Below, piece by piece: positions 1 through 12,016 of a stretch of DNA of 64,000 nucleotides (the first letter of the stretch is position 1; every line of letters begins with the position of its first letter). This DNA comes from Rhinopomastus cyanomelas (Eukaryota; Chordata; Aves; Bucerotiformes; Rhinopomastidae): positions 29,217-93,216 of the forward strand of contig VXBP01003499.1 in assembly GCA_013400115.1 (NCBI GenBank), read 5' to 3'. The translations under genes were made by a program, and so were the position numbers. The notes beneath the pieces were generated by a model. That model was not told where the DNA came from and searched no databases. It saw only the letters and a program-made list of their open reading frames with translations.

Positions 1-200
1 GCAAACAAAGACCCTGCTCCGGTTTTTTATAGGCTCCCCCAGCCCACCTTTCAGGGGCAGGTCACAGGACAGACGCTTCCGGTGGGGGGGGCGGTGTCCT
101 GTGACCTGTGCAACCAGGGACAGGTCTGCCACAACACAATACAACTTTTCTTCCTCATGAAAGCACTTCTACAGGTTGTAGCAGTTCTCAAACTGCAACA
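1..200 (-). mobile_element. 5' (U3) end of a GC-rich avian ERV LTR, minus strand
   Basis: Read on the minus strand, this starts TGTTGCAGTTTGAG at 200 and runs through a GTGCTTTCATGAGGAA block to a TATAAAAAA box at about 33-25. It aligns by eye with the left end of the solo LTR at 18,245 (TGTTGCAGTTTGAAAA, then GTGCTTTCATGAAGAA, then ATATAAAAGGG) and with the copy at 39,912. The element continues beyond position 1. A matching downstream portion is found at 1802-2111, on the other side of an assembly N, so this is probably half of one LTR split by scaffolding. The family assignment is inference from the three-copy comparison; I do not assign a database name. Confidence 0.75.
58..108. repeat. 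Perfect 14-bp inverted repeat inside the LTR U3
   Basis: CAGGTCACAGGACA at 58-71 is the exact reverse complement of TGTCCTGTGACCTG at 95-108. They are separated by a 23-base GC-rich loop containing a G8 run. It lies upstream of the LTR TATA box on the minus strand. The other two copies of the family do not show an equally perfect stem. Confidence 0.85.
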
Positions 201-424
201 TTTTGTTGCAGCTTATACCCGTGAAGAATTCATTAAACAGCAGCCTTTCTGACAATTAAAGGTGTTCTCTTGTTCATCTCTTCATGCCAAAAAATCCCAT
301 GTTCAGTCCCTTTCCATCAGCTTTCTTCACAGCTCATATTTTCCTCTGATCTATTGTCAAGTTTTTATCCCAAGATGAAATTAACCAATTAATTTAGTTA
401 ATGTGCTAATGGGCCAAAACCAAA
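201..424. other. Unique AT-rich sequence, no gene seen
   Basis: Sequence between the LTR end and the duplicated block. No CR1 tail or recognisable coding frame. The five bases 201-205 (TTTTG) are the candidate target-site flank of the LTR to the left. Confidence 0.5.
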
Positions 425-686
425 GCAAAACAAGGGCTTGAAAACCACCTACAAAGTGCAGGCAAAACCAAAACTAATTTAATTTGTGGACAAAAACTAG
501 ATGCATTTAATTCACCCCTCATAAAACCCCACATAAAGACATAAAGAGATTAATCACATGATCTTACATAACTGGGCAAAAATGCTGTCTCCAGCCCCTA
601 AAAGGGAAGGGACTTCCATCTGTTCTTCCTCCTTATGGAAACATGGAGTCTAGTCAGTCTATGCACAAGTCCTTCAGCATCCCCAT
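425..686 (+). repeat. 262-bp direct repeat, copy 1 (probable false duplication)
   Basis: The sequence from GCAAAACAAGGGCTTG to CAGCATCCCCAT recurs apparently without difference at 2113-2374. Copy 1 ends at the N at 687 and copy 2 begins right after the N at 2112. Repeat edges coinciding exactly with Ns are the signature of overlapping contig ends left unmerged, not of a biological duplication. Confidence 0.9.
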
Positions 687-687
687 N
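687..687. other. Assembly ambiguity/gap character (N)
   Basis: A single N between CATCCCCAT and a run of nine G. It marks the right edge of repeat copy 1. Confidence 0.95.
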
Positions 688-1801
688 GGGGGGGGGAAAG
701 CACCAAAACTGAGACTGTCAGAGTATTTATACCTCCACACAATTAACTGTCTTCATGGTTGCCGTGATCATTTAAAGAATAAACACTATATTTCAAGCAG
801 ACAAGGCACAAAGTGAGCCACAGTTTTAAAATAAATATCAATATCAGGAGACTAAAAAATGTTTTAGACCTACGTTCAGTTCATACCAGCAGCTCATAAA
901 TTACAAATATTTGTACCTTTGGAGATATTTGAGTCTGTGGAAAGTACTAAGTGCTCTAGCAACATACAGCAAATTGCACAGGACTGCAGAGCCCTCAGCA
1001 GTTCTTTTAAAATTTTTCAGTATTTGCAGGATTCAGTGTGCGGAATTAATAGGGGGAAAAATGTCTTTCCCCACTGTGCTAAAAGGTGTTTTAATAAAGC
1101 ATGGAGACTGAAAAAGTAAATGGCACCTTTTTGTATTTCTATTTTACACAAACCATACAGATATAAGTAAATATACATACATACATGCAAAAATCTTTTT
1201 AAAGAGAAAAATGTATTTACAGGGAAGATGAATAATATTGAAATTCAATATTGAAAAATATTGAAATTTTCTCATTTTTAATTTATTTCTGTCATTTCAA
1301 TCAATACAATTTTATGCAGGGTCACTATAATGCTTCTTTATTCTTCCTTTCAATGGAAGTAAAAGTGAAATAAAAGATTCAAACAAATGCTTTAAGATTT
1401 TGGAGACAAAAATATTCAATATATCTGTGCACAAAAGCAACTAAGATAAATAGAAATCAGTCTGAAATGGATGGTGACAATGTCTGTTGAATGGATACGT
1501 CTGATGATGACTGCTACAGGATATTAGTAATCTGATTGCAAGTGAAAAGGTTAGATATAGGCAATGTGCCTTTAAAGTTTTGAGTATACTCAGACCTTTG
1601 TCATTGAGAGAACAGAACTCTGAGCACAGGTGATAGCAATTTACAAACTGTAGACATTTTATGGGAAAAATCAAACACACCAATAGAAAATTATATTTAA
1701 TAACAAATAATGGATAATTTTGATAACTATTATATGAAAAAAAGTTTTGGATCTGATTTTCTATTGCAATTATGATGAGAAAATGTCTTGTATTTTTTAT
1801 G
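688..1801. other. Unique sequence in a suspect contig, no gene seen
   Basis: AT-rich sequence between the two Ns, beginning with a G9 run. It contains short AT-rich palindrome-like stretches around 1230-1262 (ATATTGAAATTC / AATATTGAAAAATATTG). Small open frames are present on both strands, but none looks like a protein family I know. Confidence 0.5.
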
Positions 1802-2111
1802 TGTTAAACCCCAAAAAGGCGGCAGCCCAGTCACAGGGCCCCAGCCACGTGCGGGGTCCAACATGGAGACCGATCGCATGGCGTCAGCAGGGCCGCACCC
1901 CCCCACACTCCACACGTGGCCGAGAGGGTCTTCCAGACCTCCTCTCCTCTCCCTCTCCTGTCTCAGCTCCAGGGGGAAGAGGAGTAGCTGCTGCCGCGAT
2001 GGCGGGAGCTGCGTTGGTCCGCGGCTTTTCTCCGGTCTGGGGCCATTACTTCTTAGGTCCAGGGCCGCGCGAAAGTTGCGGCCGTGGTCGCTTCCAGACC
2101 CCGCGGCGGCA
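1802..2111 (-). mobile_element. Downstream part of the GC-rich LTR, minus strand
   Basis: The reverse complement contains CTGGAGCTGAGACAGGAGAG, CTCTCGGCCACGTGTGGAGTG and GCACGTGGCTGGGGCC. These match the solo LTR at about 18,728-18,865 and, more weakly, the copy at 40,375-40,470. On the minus strand it ends TTTAACA, which would pair with the TGTT start of the family. The segment is very GC- and CpG-rich, so long open frames appear on both strands; these are compositional. It stops at the N at 2112. Confidence 0.7.
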
Positions 2112-2112
2112 N
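2112..2112. other. Assembly ambiguity/gap character (N)
   Basis: A single N between the GC-rich LTR segment and repeat copy 2. Confidence 0.95.
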
Positions 2113-2374
2113 GCAAAACAAGGGCTTGAAAACCACCTACAAAGTGCAGGCAAAACCAAAACTAATTTAATTTGTGGACAAAAACTAGATGCATTTAATT
2201 CACCCCTCATAAAACCCCACATAAAGACATAAAGAGATTAATCACATGATCTTACATAACTGGGCAAAAATGCTGTCTCCAGCCCCTAAAAGGGAAGGGA
2301 CTTCCATCTGTTCTTCCTCCTTATGGAAACATGGAGTCTAGTCAGTCTATGCACAAGTCCTTCAGCATCCCCAT
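2113..2374 (+). repeat. 262-bp direct repeat, copy 2
   Basis: Same sequence as 425-686, starting directly after the N. From 2375 the sequence continues into new DNA (TAAAGTAACGGAATTC), whereas copy 1 stops at an N. Copy 2 is therefore the one in an uninterrupted context on its right. Confidence 0.9.
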
Positions 2375-2599
2375 TAAAGTAACGGAATTCAGTTTTTTCT
2401 CTGTTCAGGTCTGTAAAAATTACTTTGAATTCAAAGTCTGTCCTTCAAAAAATATTTCCTGTGTCTGTGTCATTGGTAGATTTAACAAAATATTGCAAGA
2501 GAATGACCCAGAAGAGAGTACTGCAGAACCTTTTTTCAGTGTCTCTTTCCATTAGTATCTGTATCTTGGATGCAGCTACTCAATTTTTTTGTACCTGGT

Positions 2600-2960
2600 A
2601 GATTTTTGTAGACCTAGTTTGCTTATGAGAGTTCTATCTGAGACCACATCAAAATAATTCTGAAGTCAAAGAAACATGACATCCATTGCTTCTCTCTATC
2701 CTCAAAGTCTATTGCTCCATCACAGAGGGACTTTTGATTGGTTTGACATGATTTGTTCATGACAAATCTATCTTGGCTTCTACTCATCTCCTAGTCATCA
2801 CTCTGCTACAGGAACAGAGATAATAATCTGTGTGGTTTCACTATTGATTTTGTGTGTGTCAAAAATAGTCTGACGTTTAATGTGAAATTCCTCCATTAAT
2901 TCTGTGTCCTTTGTAATCAGGTGAATTAAGGTAAAGTATCTAAAAATATTTTCTAAGTAT
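2600..2960 (-). mobile_element. Ancient CR1-like ORF2 fragment (degenerate)
   Basis: Stretches such as GACATCCATTGCTTCTCTCTATCCTC, TTGCTCCATCACAGAGGGA, TTTGTTCATGACAAATC and TTGGCTTCTACTCATCTCC have the look of a heavily mutated antisense copy of the CR1 reverse-transcriptase region. Bounds are approximate and no frame is open. The identification is a pattern judgement, not an alignment. Confidence 0.4.
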
Positions 2961-5900
2961 TCAAAGCTATGTTTGGGATCTTTCTCTTTGATTGATAGAG
3001 GGTTTGTGTGTGGGTTTTTTATTCCATGTCAATACAATGGGAAGAATATGATGACTTTTCTTTTTCAAGCATAAAAAGTGGAATTGAGGGATAATTGCAA
3101 AATTCATTCTATTGTAATGGCGGTTCTCTTCAAGCTGCTTCATTAGTAATGACACATGTATACACTGTTCAAGTGTCAGCAGAGCTTTTCCAAAGATATA
3201 GAATTAATCCATGGGGAAGCCTTTGAAAATCAAAATGCGTTCAAATTTAGGTAGCATAAGAGAAGATTGTCTTGCCAGTATGCTTCATTCAACCTTGTTG
3301 CAGCAGGGTGAGAGGACAGTTCAATCTCTGCAGGCACATGGTCCTTGTTTTCTCTACTAAGACTGCTAACAAAGATGCCAGTTAGCCCCAACTGAAATAC
3401 AGATACCTGCTCACGAGACTCTGGATGGACACCAATAGCTATTTCAAAGAGGTCACTGGGCAGCCATCTGTGGTTAGTGATCTGCAGTATCTCTAAGAGA
3501 TGCTGGACTTCATCCAGCCTCCGTGACTGGAAGACTCCTTTTCATTTTACCAAGCCACTGCTTTTTTCCACCTATGGAAAGATTTTAAAGCAGGTTTTAC
3601 ATCTCCTTTTCACACTGCTGTCCTTAGCCTGCTGTCAGGAGCTAAAACATGCAGTGACATTCACCATCTCTGGCGTTCCTACCCTGCAGGGAGCAGGAGA
3701 AGGAGAAAAATATGTCTGAGGTGCTCAGGATGCAATCAAAACCCACAGTCTTTGTCACAAGTGGGGTCGGCTTGTGACAGCCCTGCATGTGGGTCCTACA
3801 TCAAGCCTATGCACTCTCCATTAAGACCTGAAGATCCTCATTCTGATAAGTTTAAATTATGGCAATTTATTACCAGAGTAGTGACAGAATTTCTCTACAA
3901 CACTGTGAGGAATCTGTCCTGTGTCACACTGAGGCACACTGATGTATTAATTTTCCTTCTTGAGTCTGTGAGCCATCAGGAAAGTCCAAAATAAGTCTGT
4001 GCCTTAGAGACCATATGTTGTCCATAATATTTTCTCCTTTCTCCAAAATAATGTACAAATGGCTGTATGTGGTCCTTTATGGCTGCAATTTAATGCATTA
4101 CAGTTGAGAGTCCTATCAAAGAATGATAAAAGGATCAGAACAGGCATGAAGAAAGATTTTAATAAAAGTAATAGTACTGTTTTCCTGCGTCTCTTAAAGA
4201 CTCTCTAGATGTAAATGTGTTTATGTCATGAAATTTGAATTTCCATCTGTTGGTACAAAGAATAAGGAAATAGAAATGCTATTGGAAGACACATAGAAAA
4301 GTTCTAAATACAAATTACTATGATTGTTATGAGGCAGTTATATTATAACTGCTATAGCACTGGATCACTCACTCAGGAGGTACTTAAAAGTGCTGTGGTA
4401 CATGCAGTGAGAGATTCTTGGTGCATGGCAGGGATTCTCGAGGTGTTTGGCTGGCTGGAAAAGACACTGTCAGTGGAGGCTGCTGAAAAACTCCAAGAGT
4501 AGAGATATAAGTATTAACCTATGTGCACGGTGTATAATCTCTTACTAAAGTCTGTCAAGTCAGAGGAGATTTGGCAGTCAAAGGATTTTTGAGAGCTGTT
4601 CAGATCAGTAAATTCTACAGCTCTTAACTTCTTAGACCCTTTGGAAAGGACCTATAAAGCATATTTGGGAACTTTTAATCTAAAATTACATCTTCCAATC
4701 TTTTAAATACATTTGTTAGCCTCTCCTGACACTTCTCCATGTATCTTGCATCCCTCCTCTTCTCTATGTCCTTTTGCCTATGAGTATACTTTCAATTTAG
4801 GTAATCTGGCTTTGGTTTAGTTGATTTTCATTTTGGAGGGAAAACCTATTTAAATAAGAAATACTTCAGGAAGAGACTTTTTTTTTCATATCTTTTTATA
4901 TTGTATATTTTGCTTTTTGGATGGGTGATCTGTGACATCAAAGTCCAGCAGAGGCAACTGATTTCTGATTGCATGAGAGTCAAATGGTGCCTATATGCTT
5001 GCCTCTAGCAGCTGGTATAAATACTTCACTAACAATGGTGTTACCTGCCGGAAACTATGATGCGCTACTACAAATCTGGCTAGAACGCCTCATGCTGAAT
5101 GTGATCTGTTCATACTCCTTACTGGATGAGTGTGATTTATGAACAAATCTAATACAGAAGACAACACAGAAAGAGCAAGCAGACTTTTTATTTTATCTGG
5201 ATAGCTTTTCTACTTACTCCATTATTAGCAAAAAATTTGGAATTAATAACATCAATAAACTTCACCAACACATCTCTATATTGCCATTTCTGCTGGAGGG
5301 TTAAAAAAAAGGAAAACAATTCCTAAAGAAATTAAAATGCTCCATTAAGATGTTACTTCTTTTCTTTTTCAAAATTACATTTTTTAAGGGCTCAACTGTG
5401 TATTGGAATACTTCTTTCAGTTCCCCTTTTTTTTCAAATGATAAAAGCTAACAAAAATTTAAAAGTACTTTGAACAGTAGTTTGGTTTAGAGAGTTTAAA
5501 AATGTCCTTATTGTAAGTAAATCCCTTATCCATTCTTCTAAACTGTCATTGTTTGACTGAGGTAAAACAGGACTGGCAGGAACACTGGCCTTGCCTGCCC
5601 TTCATTTTCTTTTCTTACCTGGAGTCTATTGGTTCTTCTTTGCTTCTGTGTCTGTCTCTGACATCAGTCACAGACATGACCTAATTTCCCCGGGATTGTC
5701 ACTCCACCTATTTGTTCATGTTAATACTACAAGGTCTAATATACCAAGACCTGAAGATGTGGCTTCATTCAGTACCTTCTGCCCCAAATTTGATTCATGA
5801 CCAGAATAAGAATTTAGGATTTGTTTCCTTTCAGGTATGAGAATTAAAGCAGAAAGCAAGAAAACACTGGTACTGTAGGTTAACTGCTAGTTACCAAGCT

Positions 5901-8149
5901 GCCCAAGACCAAAGATCATGAGCCTGGTGGTTTTTTATAACCACTTGTTTACTCATGCTAATTGAGTCACATTCTATTATTATATTCCTCCACACTTTCA
6001 TCATACTTGCTTAAATTCCTCATCCATAGCCCAAACATGAAGTGAAATGTCTGTCTGCATTAAACATCCCTCAGTGCCTTCATTAGGACTTCAGTAATGT
6101 TACAGAGCATATATGGGCACTTGCTGCTCTGCTCCTTCTTGCTGCGTTCTTCAGCTTCCGCTGCTGTCAAAGGCAGGACCACAAGCACTTGCCTTGACTA
6201 GGTCAGGTTCAGATGACCACACACTCAAGTGATCTACCCCACTGCCGCTTAGCATTAAGTGCACAGGCACAAAGCTCTTCTCTTTCCAATAAGCTGCACC
6301 ATTACACAAAATCATCAGTTATGTTACATCCAGCCTATAGCTGTAATGACTTTAACTGTTTTTTTTCAAGGTTCCGTAAGTGCCCTTAGCTTCTGTTACC
6401 CTGCGCGACCTTAGCTAAGCACTGGGCTACATAGGAGACAGAGCCGTAATTCAGCTGGAAGTAAACTGTGAGATGGGTGATTGAGACAATAGGTCTCTCT
6501 CCTGTTAACTCTCTGAAAATAATTGTGTCTCTCTTTCCCGTGATCGATCAGAAAAACTCCATATTCAAAGCTTGAAGTATTCTTTGGGTATCTGTGCTTT
6601 GCTAGATGTAAAACTTAGCTGCTCAGAGAAGTGTGCAGCTGTGTCATCCACTGCTGATGCTACCTTGGGAAATCTCGATTGAAGTACCAGCCTCTCTTAA
6701 AAAAAAATGGCATCAGGTTTGTTTGTAAAGAAATAATCTAATATACAATTGTTTTGCCGTTCTCTGTATGGCTCTGCCTGGTATCACCTGAAGGATCTTG
6801 TTTGAAGGCTTGTGTGACACAATTCTGTGGTACCACCTGCCTCCATCACAGCAAAATGTAGAAAAACAGGTACATTTACAAAAACTTCAAACTGATCACT
6901 TAACAAAGTTAAACAACTTAGCTAAACTAAATACTTTCTTGAATAATGTGTGATACTTTCTGATTACATACAGGAAGGTTTTTGTCCTGTTTCTCTGCTG
7001 TATGCTGTGGCTTTCCTTCTTTTCAGAAAAAGGAAAGATAAAGAAATTATAAGACAGAAACAGATAATTTGTGAAACTCAACATTTCTTTCAGTGGCTAA
7101 CTGATGGCTGTAACGTCACTGATAACAGTGCAAATATGAAAAGATACTCGTGGAGCCGTGGTTGTGGAGGCAACCTCGCCATCAGATTTCTTGGTTTTCT
7201 CAATTCCAACATTACCTGCCACTGAACATGTTCCACAGATGCAGCACAGATCTTCTGTTTTTCTTTCCATTTCAGTGACTCTCCATCTATTTTCAGACCT
7301 CAGCTGGAAAACATTATTTTCCCTCCCACTATTTCTCCCCCTCATAGCTGTTGTAATTTGAAATATAAGCTTTGTATCTTTTAATAGGAAAAGTGCTTTT
7401 GTGAAAAACTCATTCATGCAAACAATAAATATTGTGGTGACACTGCCCCGAGGCCAGGAGCTTGTAGATGCACTGATTAAAATCCATTGTTTTGCTTATT
7501 AACATTTTGAAGAGGCAACGCTAAGAATCATGTCTTTGTGATCTCAGACACGGTGGTACTTAACTACCAAACAGCATCCCAAGCTCTAACAATTTGTAAG
7601 AAAGAAAAAAAAGAACAATGAACGAAAAGTATTTGTTTTTATTTTAAGAAGATAATTCACATTGTAGGCATTAAAACACATAGTTGCGTTCCCTAGTTAG
7701 CTAAGAGATGAATGCCAGTGTAGAAGCAGTTGTGGCAGACTCAGTGCTGGCAGTCACCCCTCAGGAGAAGTTCAAAGGAGATAGGAGAGCTCCTTCCCTC
7801 AGAAGCAGGGTTGTTTTCTTCAGATAAAAGGATATTTTTGCCATAATTCAGTAATGTGAAGAAGACTGACAGGAATCAATTAAATAATCTCAGCCTTCTG
7901 TTAATGATTTCTGAAAGACAAAGATTCTGCCCACACCCTGCTGGGACCCTGTTTCTGCACACAGTGGTGGAAAGGAAGCACTGTGGGAAACGCTGAGGGT
8001 CCCTGTCCATATGACATGATGTTTGGCTTTGTGGTGTAGGAGTGGGTCCTTGTTTGGATCCCTCTGCATCCCACCTGGGTTGCCACTAATGTTATGGGTC
8101 AGGGACCCCAACTATATTTTAACCAAGAACATCTTTCTCAGAAGGGGGG
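2961..8149. other. 5.2 kb of unique AT-rich sequence, no gene recognised
   Basis: No CR1 octamer tail, LTR signal, tRNA-like box or convincing exon found on either strand. Open frames are all below about 110 codons and match nothing I recognise, including the 106-codon frame at 7097-7417 minus. Several A/T homopolymer runs occur (for example 4879-4887, 6690-6699). Confidence 0.5.
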
Positions 8150-8708
8150 TGGTTAGCAGATCAAGAGAGGTTCTCCTTCCCCCTCTACTCTGCCCTGGTG
8201 AGACCACATCTGGAGTATTATGTCCAGTTCTGGGCCCCACAGTTCAAGAGGGGTGTGGAGCTGCTGGACGGAGTCCAGCATAGGGTAACGAGGATAATGA
8301 AGAAAGTGGAGCTCCTCCCTTATGAGGAGAGGCTGAGGGAGCTGAGTCTCTTTAACTTGGAAAAGAGGAGACTGAGGGGTGACCTCATTAATGTCTATAA
8401 ATATTTGAGGGGTGGATGGAGCCAAGCTCTTCTCAATGTCATCTAGTGATAGGACGAGAGGCAGTGGGTGTAAGCTGGAACATAGGAGGTTCCACATAAA
8501 TATCAGAAGGAACTTCTTCCCAGTGAGGATGATAGAGCACTGAAACAGGCTGCCCAGATAGGTTGTGGAGTCTCTTTCCTGGAGACGTTTAAGACCTGCC
8601 TGGATATGTTCCTGTGTGACTTGGTGTAGGTGATCCTGCTGTGTCAGGGGGATTGGACTAGATGATCTTTCAAGGTCCCTTCCAATTCCTAATGATTCTG
8701 TGATTCTA
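8150..8708 (+). mobile_element. CR1 LINE, 5'-truncated, with 3' tail
   Basis: About 560 bp of the CR1 3' region. It keeps the end of ORF2 (a 'PHLEYYVQFWAPQFKRGVE' block at about 8200-8260 and 'EERLRELSLFNLEKRRLRGDL' following). The 3' UTR has GATTGGACTAGATGATCTTTCAAGG and the tail AATGATTCTGTGATTCT. The frame is broken after the RRLRGDLINVYKYL block by a stop near 8446. It belongs to the GATCATCTAGTCC subfamily. Non-functional. Confidence 0.92.
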
Positions 8709-9679
8709 AAGCATCAGAAAAAAAGGGAGGGTTTAACAAAACGATTTATGGATCTGCAGGCAAAGAAACAACTGTCTCAATTTGGAGAAGAAAGGCACCG
8801 AGACATTTTAATTCATTCCCCCCACTACACATCAGGAGAAATCCCCACACAAGGTACAGACACAGACATACAGAGTTTCATCACACTGCTCCTACACTGA
8901 ACTGAGATGAAAATGTCTGGAATGACCATTTGCAGAGAGTTCCTGCTTCTCACTGAAATCATGGTGACCATCTGTCTTCAGTCCTAATCTTCATAAATCC
9001 TCACAGTTCAGAATCCTCACAGTCCCTCCAGCTGAACACAGATAAATTAGTAGACCTTGACAGTTTCTCCCACACATGAATTTTCTTCAACTTTGGAAGC
9101 GACAACATTTTCTCTCAGTGGCACAGCGAGTGCAGCTCCAAACAGACACCACGATGGAGAGAAAGGAAGAAGAAAGTGAAGAAGAAGGTGGAAGTCACCT
9201 AGGAGAGAGAAGAGGAGGGGTAGGCAGGCAGACACTTTTCAACTATTTAAACCCAAACTTTTCTGCAGAAAACATGCAGAAAACATTCACAGATTCTGTT
9301 CATCTTTTAAAGCATATCAGGCTTTCTCCTTGGACATGGAATGGCTTGGTTTCATAGCAAAGACAGCGTTAGTTTTCCTTCCACCTGTTTTCAGTCCTAC
9401 TGCCCATTTTTACAACTGCAAATATTAGCAAAGAAAGGAATTGCCTCCTGTTCCTCAAGGGATTTCGTAGTTGAGGCACACCACCTAACCTTTCACGCTT
9501 TTATGAATGTCTGTGCAGCAACAATTACAATATTTGAATTATTCTTTAAAATGTAATGAAGAGTAATTACGTCGTGTTGCTTTTTTTCAGGCTCACCTGT
9601 GGCTTGTGCTTTTTTTACAAATTACATCTACAGGATGGGTCAGTGGCAGATTTCATTATCATGTTACGTTAAGGGTGTA
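8709..9679. other. Unique sequence, no gene seen
   Basis: Between two CR1 3' ends. It includes a purine-rich GAAGAAGAAAG tract around 9160-9225. No coding support. Confidence 0.45.
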
Positions 9680-9854
9680 TGAGGGTGACAGAGCACTGGA
9701 ATGGGCTGCCCAGGGGAGTTGTGGAGTCTTCTCTGGAGACATTTAAAACCTGCCAGGATGTGTTCCTGTGTGACTTGATCTAGGTGATCCTGCTGTGGCG
9801 GGGAGATTGGATTCGAGGTCTCTTCCAGTCCCTAGTGTTCTGTGATTCTGTGAT
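9680..9854 (+). mobile_element. CR1 3' end fragment
   Basis: About 175 bp: GGGTGACAGAGCACTGGAATGG, GTTGTGGAGTC, CTGTGTGACTTGATCTAGG, then the tail GTTCTGTGATTCTGTGAT. Same subfamily as the 8.1-kb copy, more severely 5'-truncated. Only the extreme ORF2 end and UTR remain. Confidence 0.9.
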
Positions 9855-11929
9855 ATAATGTTTCTCACATTTCATTACCAAACACGGGCTGTAGCTCACA
9901 TGAGACTTTTAGAATTTGTTAAAATGATGAAAAATATTTCTCTAAACCTGTAGATTGGCCAAACAATGTTAGTTGGAAATATTTTCTTCTCTGGACAAAA
10001 TAAGGCTTTACTGAAATGTTTGAACAGGAAATGCAACACCAATAATTAGTTTCAAGTCAGTATTTAGTCTTTTCCTCTAACAGACCGCACCTTATGAAAA
10101 TGATTTTTAAAAATTTTCTATACTTCACATCTTGGCTTCTGTTCTCATACTGGATAATGCTTTGTCTGATAAACTGCTGTTGCTCTCTTTTATGATGTTG
10201 TTAGACCATAGGATACAGACAAACAAATTTTAACTTATTAGCTGAAAAGAAAAAGCTTTAAGATGAAAACAGCTGTCAAAGTAATAGAACTTCCTACAGA
10301 AGAAACTCAGTTTTTCCCACTGACTTTACTACCCACAGTAAATTCTGTAGTATTCTTCCGTCTCTACCTCCCCCGACTGCCCCAGGCCATCTGATATTAT
10401 ATCATGTGTAAGTTCCCCCAGCACTTTGATTTTGTTCCACCTGTAAAGATAAATTTATTAAATTCTGATGTTCTGAAAATGTCAGAATCGTCTTTAATGC
10501 TTTAAAGAAAAATCATGCTCCACGGCTTATTGTCACTACTTTTAGTTTGCTTGGAAGCTGCTCTTTCTGCATTACACTTTTCAACACCTCCGGCACCAAA
10601 GCTGTGTTGTGTTACACGAGCACTTGCTACACCTGGAGGAAAGGTATGATGAAGCATGTATAGAAGAAATAAGAGTTTAGTGAATGATGGTAAGAGAATT
10701 GTATAATAAGATGTGCTGATATTTGAAGGATGATTGATGTTTTTCTGGATAACATACTGCAATGACTGGAAAGAGGGAAAAAAGCCTGAATTACTGATAA
10801 GGATGCTGCATGCAGAGCTGCTCTGCTTTATTGAAAGCTTAAATTTGTTCCTAGGGGATCAATGGAGAGATGGAGGAATATCAAGAGATGTGGGGACAAC
10901 TCAGAAGTCTAAACCCTGTATGTGCACTATGCATGGTCCTTGGAAAACACCACCACCACGTTTATTTTACCAAACCATTTGGGAAATTAATATGCATGAA
11001 CTGTAGGCTTATATGTCCACACCTAATATTGTCAGTGAATACCCTTACTATGAACCCTTGAGAGAAATAGACATCTCATCTCACTTGGAAATAATTGGCT
11101 GGAAGAGATCAGATGAATCACACCATATTACTGGCTTTTTCCTCTCTGTGGACTATAAAGGCAACTAACAGTTGCAGATATTGCCACAGGACCAAATTAA
11201 TTTGTCTTCCTTTTCCCCATTACATCTTCTCCCATAAAAGAACACACCAGTGGCTAACTTAATCCTCTATTTGAGACCAAACCTTTTATTTGCAGACTAG
11301 TATAGAGCAGCTCAAGGTCAGTGGTTATGCCACTTGTTGCTGTGCAAGTGGGTGTGTTGGTGAGTACAGAGGCCATCAGTGCTCTGCTCTATAAAACAAA
11401 GATATGTTCAATGTAACCTTGAATCAACAAGCATCATCCAAAGGGTATGCATTTAATTCTACTTGAAAAGACTTTTCTTGGAAATGAGGTTAAAATGGCA
11501 GCAGTACTGCACGTACTGTAGGTGCAGCTGATGGTAAACGAATGCCAGTACCTGCATCTTTAGAAGTAACAGAAATTGCTTTATGGAAACACTCAGGGTC
11601 AAAGCTATATAAATTAAATAAGCAATTTAATTTGTTAAACATCTGCTTTTCCTTACTTCTGTATCTGGCTGCAGTCAGCAAGAGAGGCAAACTGATGTAT
11701 AGGTGCAGTTATTCTGTACATGGAACATGATAAGGAGTTTTAAGTTACCTCAGCTTCGGTATTTGTCAATAAAGATAAAACTGCAGAACAGAGGCATAAA
11801 TATCCTGTGCAGATGGTTTTCTTGCTCATTGAATTTCACTGGTGTAGTTGCATAGATGAATATTAAACTGTACCTTCTACAGTTACGGGTTCACAACATT
11901 CAACTGCATTAATGTTAGTTCCAAATAAC
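9855..11929. other. 2.1 kb unique sequence, no gene seen
   Basis: AT-rich, without recognisable repeats or exons. Confidence 0.45.
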
Positions 11930-12016
11930 AGAATGGCAGAACATTAGAGATTGGAAGGGACCTTGAAAGTCCATCTAGTCCAATCCCCCGCCAGAGCAGG
12001 ATCACCTAGATCAATA
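11930..12016 (-). mobile_element. CR1 3' terminal fragment, minus strand
   Basis: AGAACATTAGAGATTGGAAG, then ATCTAGTCCAATCCCCC and GCAGGATCACCTAGATCA: about 85 bp of the CR1 3' UTR in reverse orientation. A typical 'dead on arrival' insertion. Confidence 0.88.

Noticed and set aside
1802..2111. A CpG-island promoter of a cellular gene
   Set aside because: The sequence is shared with two other LTR copies in the window, so the GC richness belongs to the LTR.
425..2374. A genuine segmental duplication
   Set aside because: Both inner edges coincide with single Ns and the copies show no differences; an assembly overlap is simpler.
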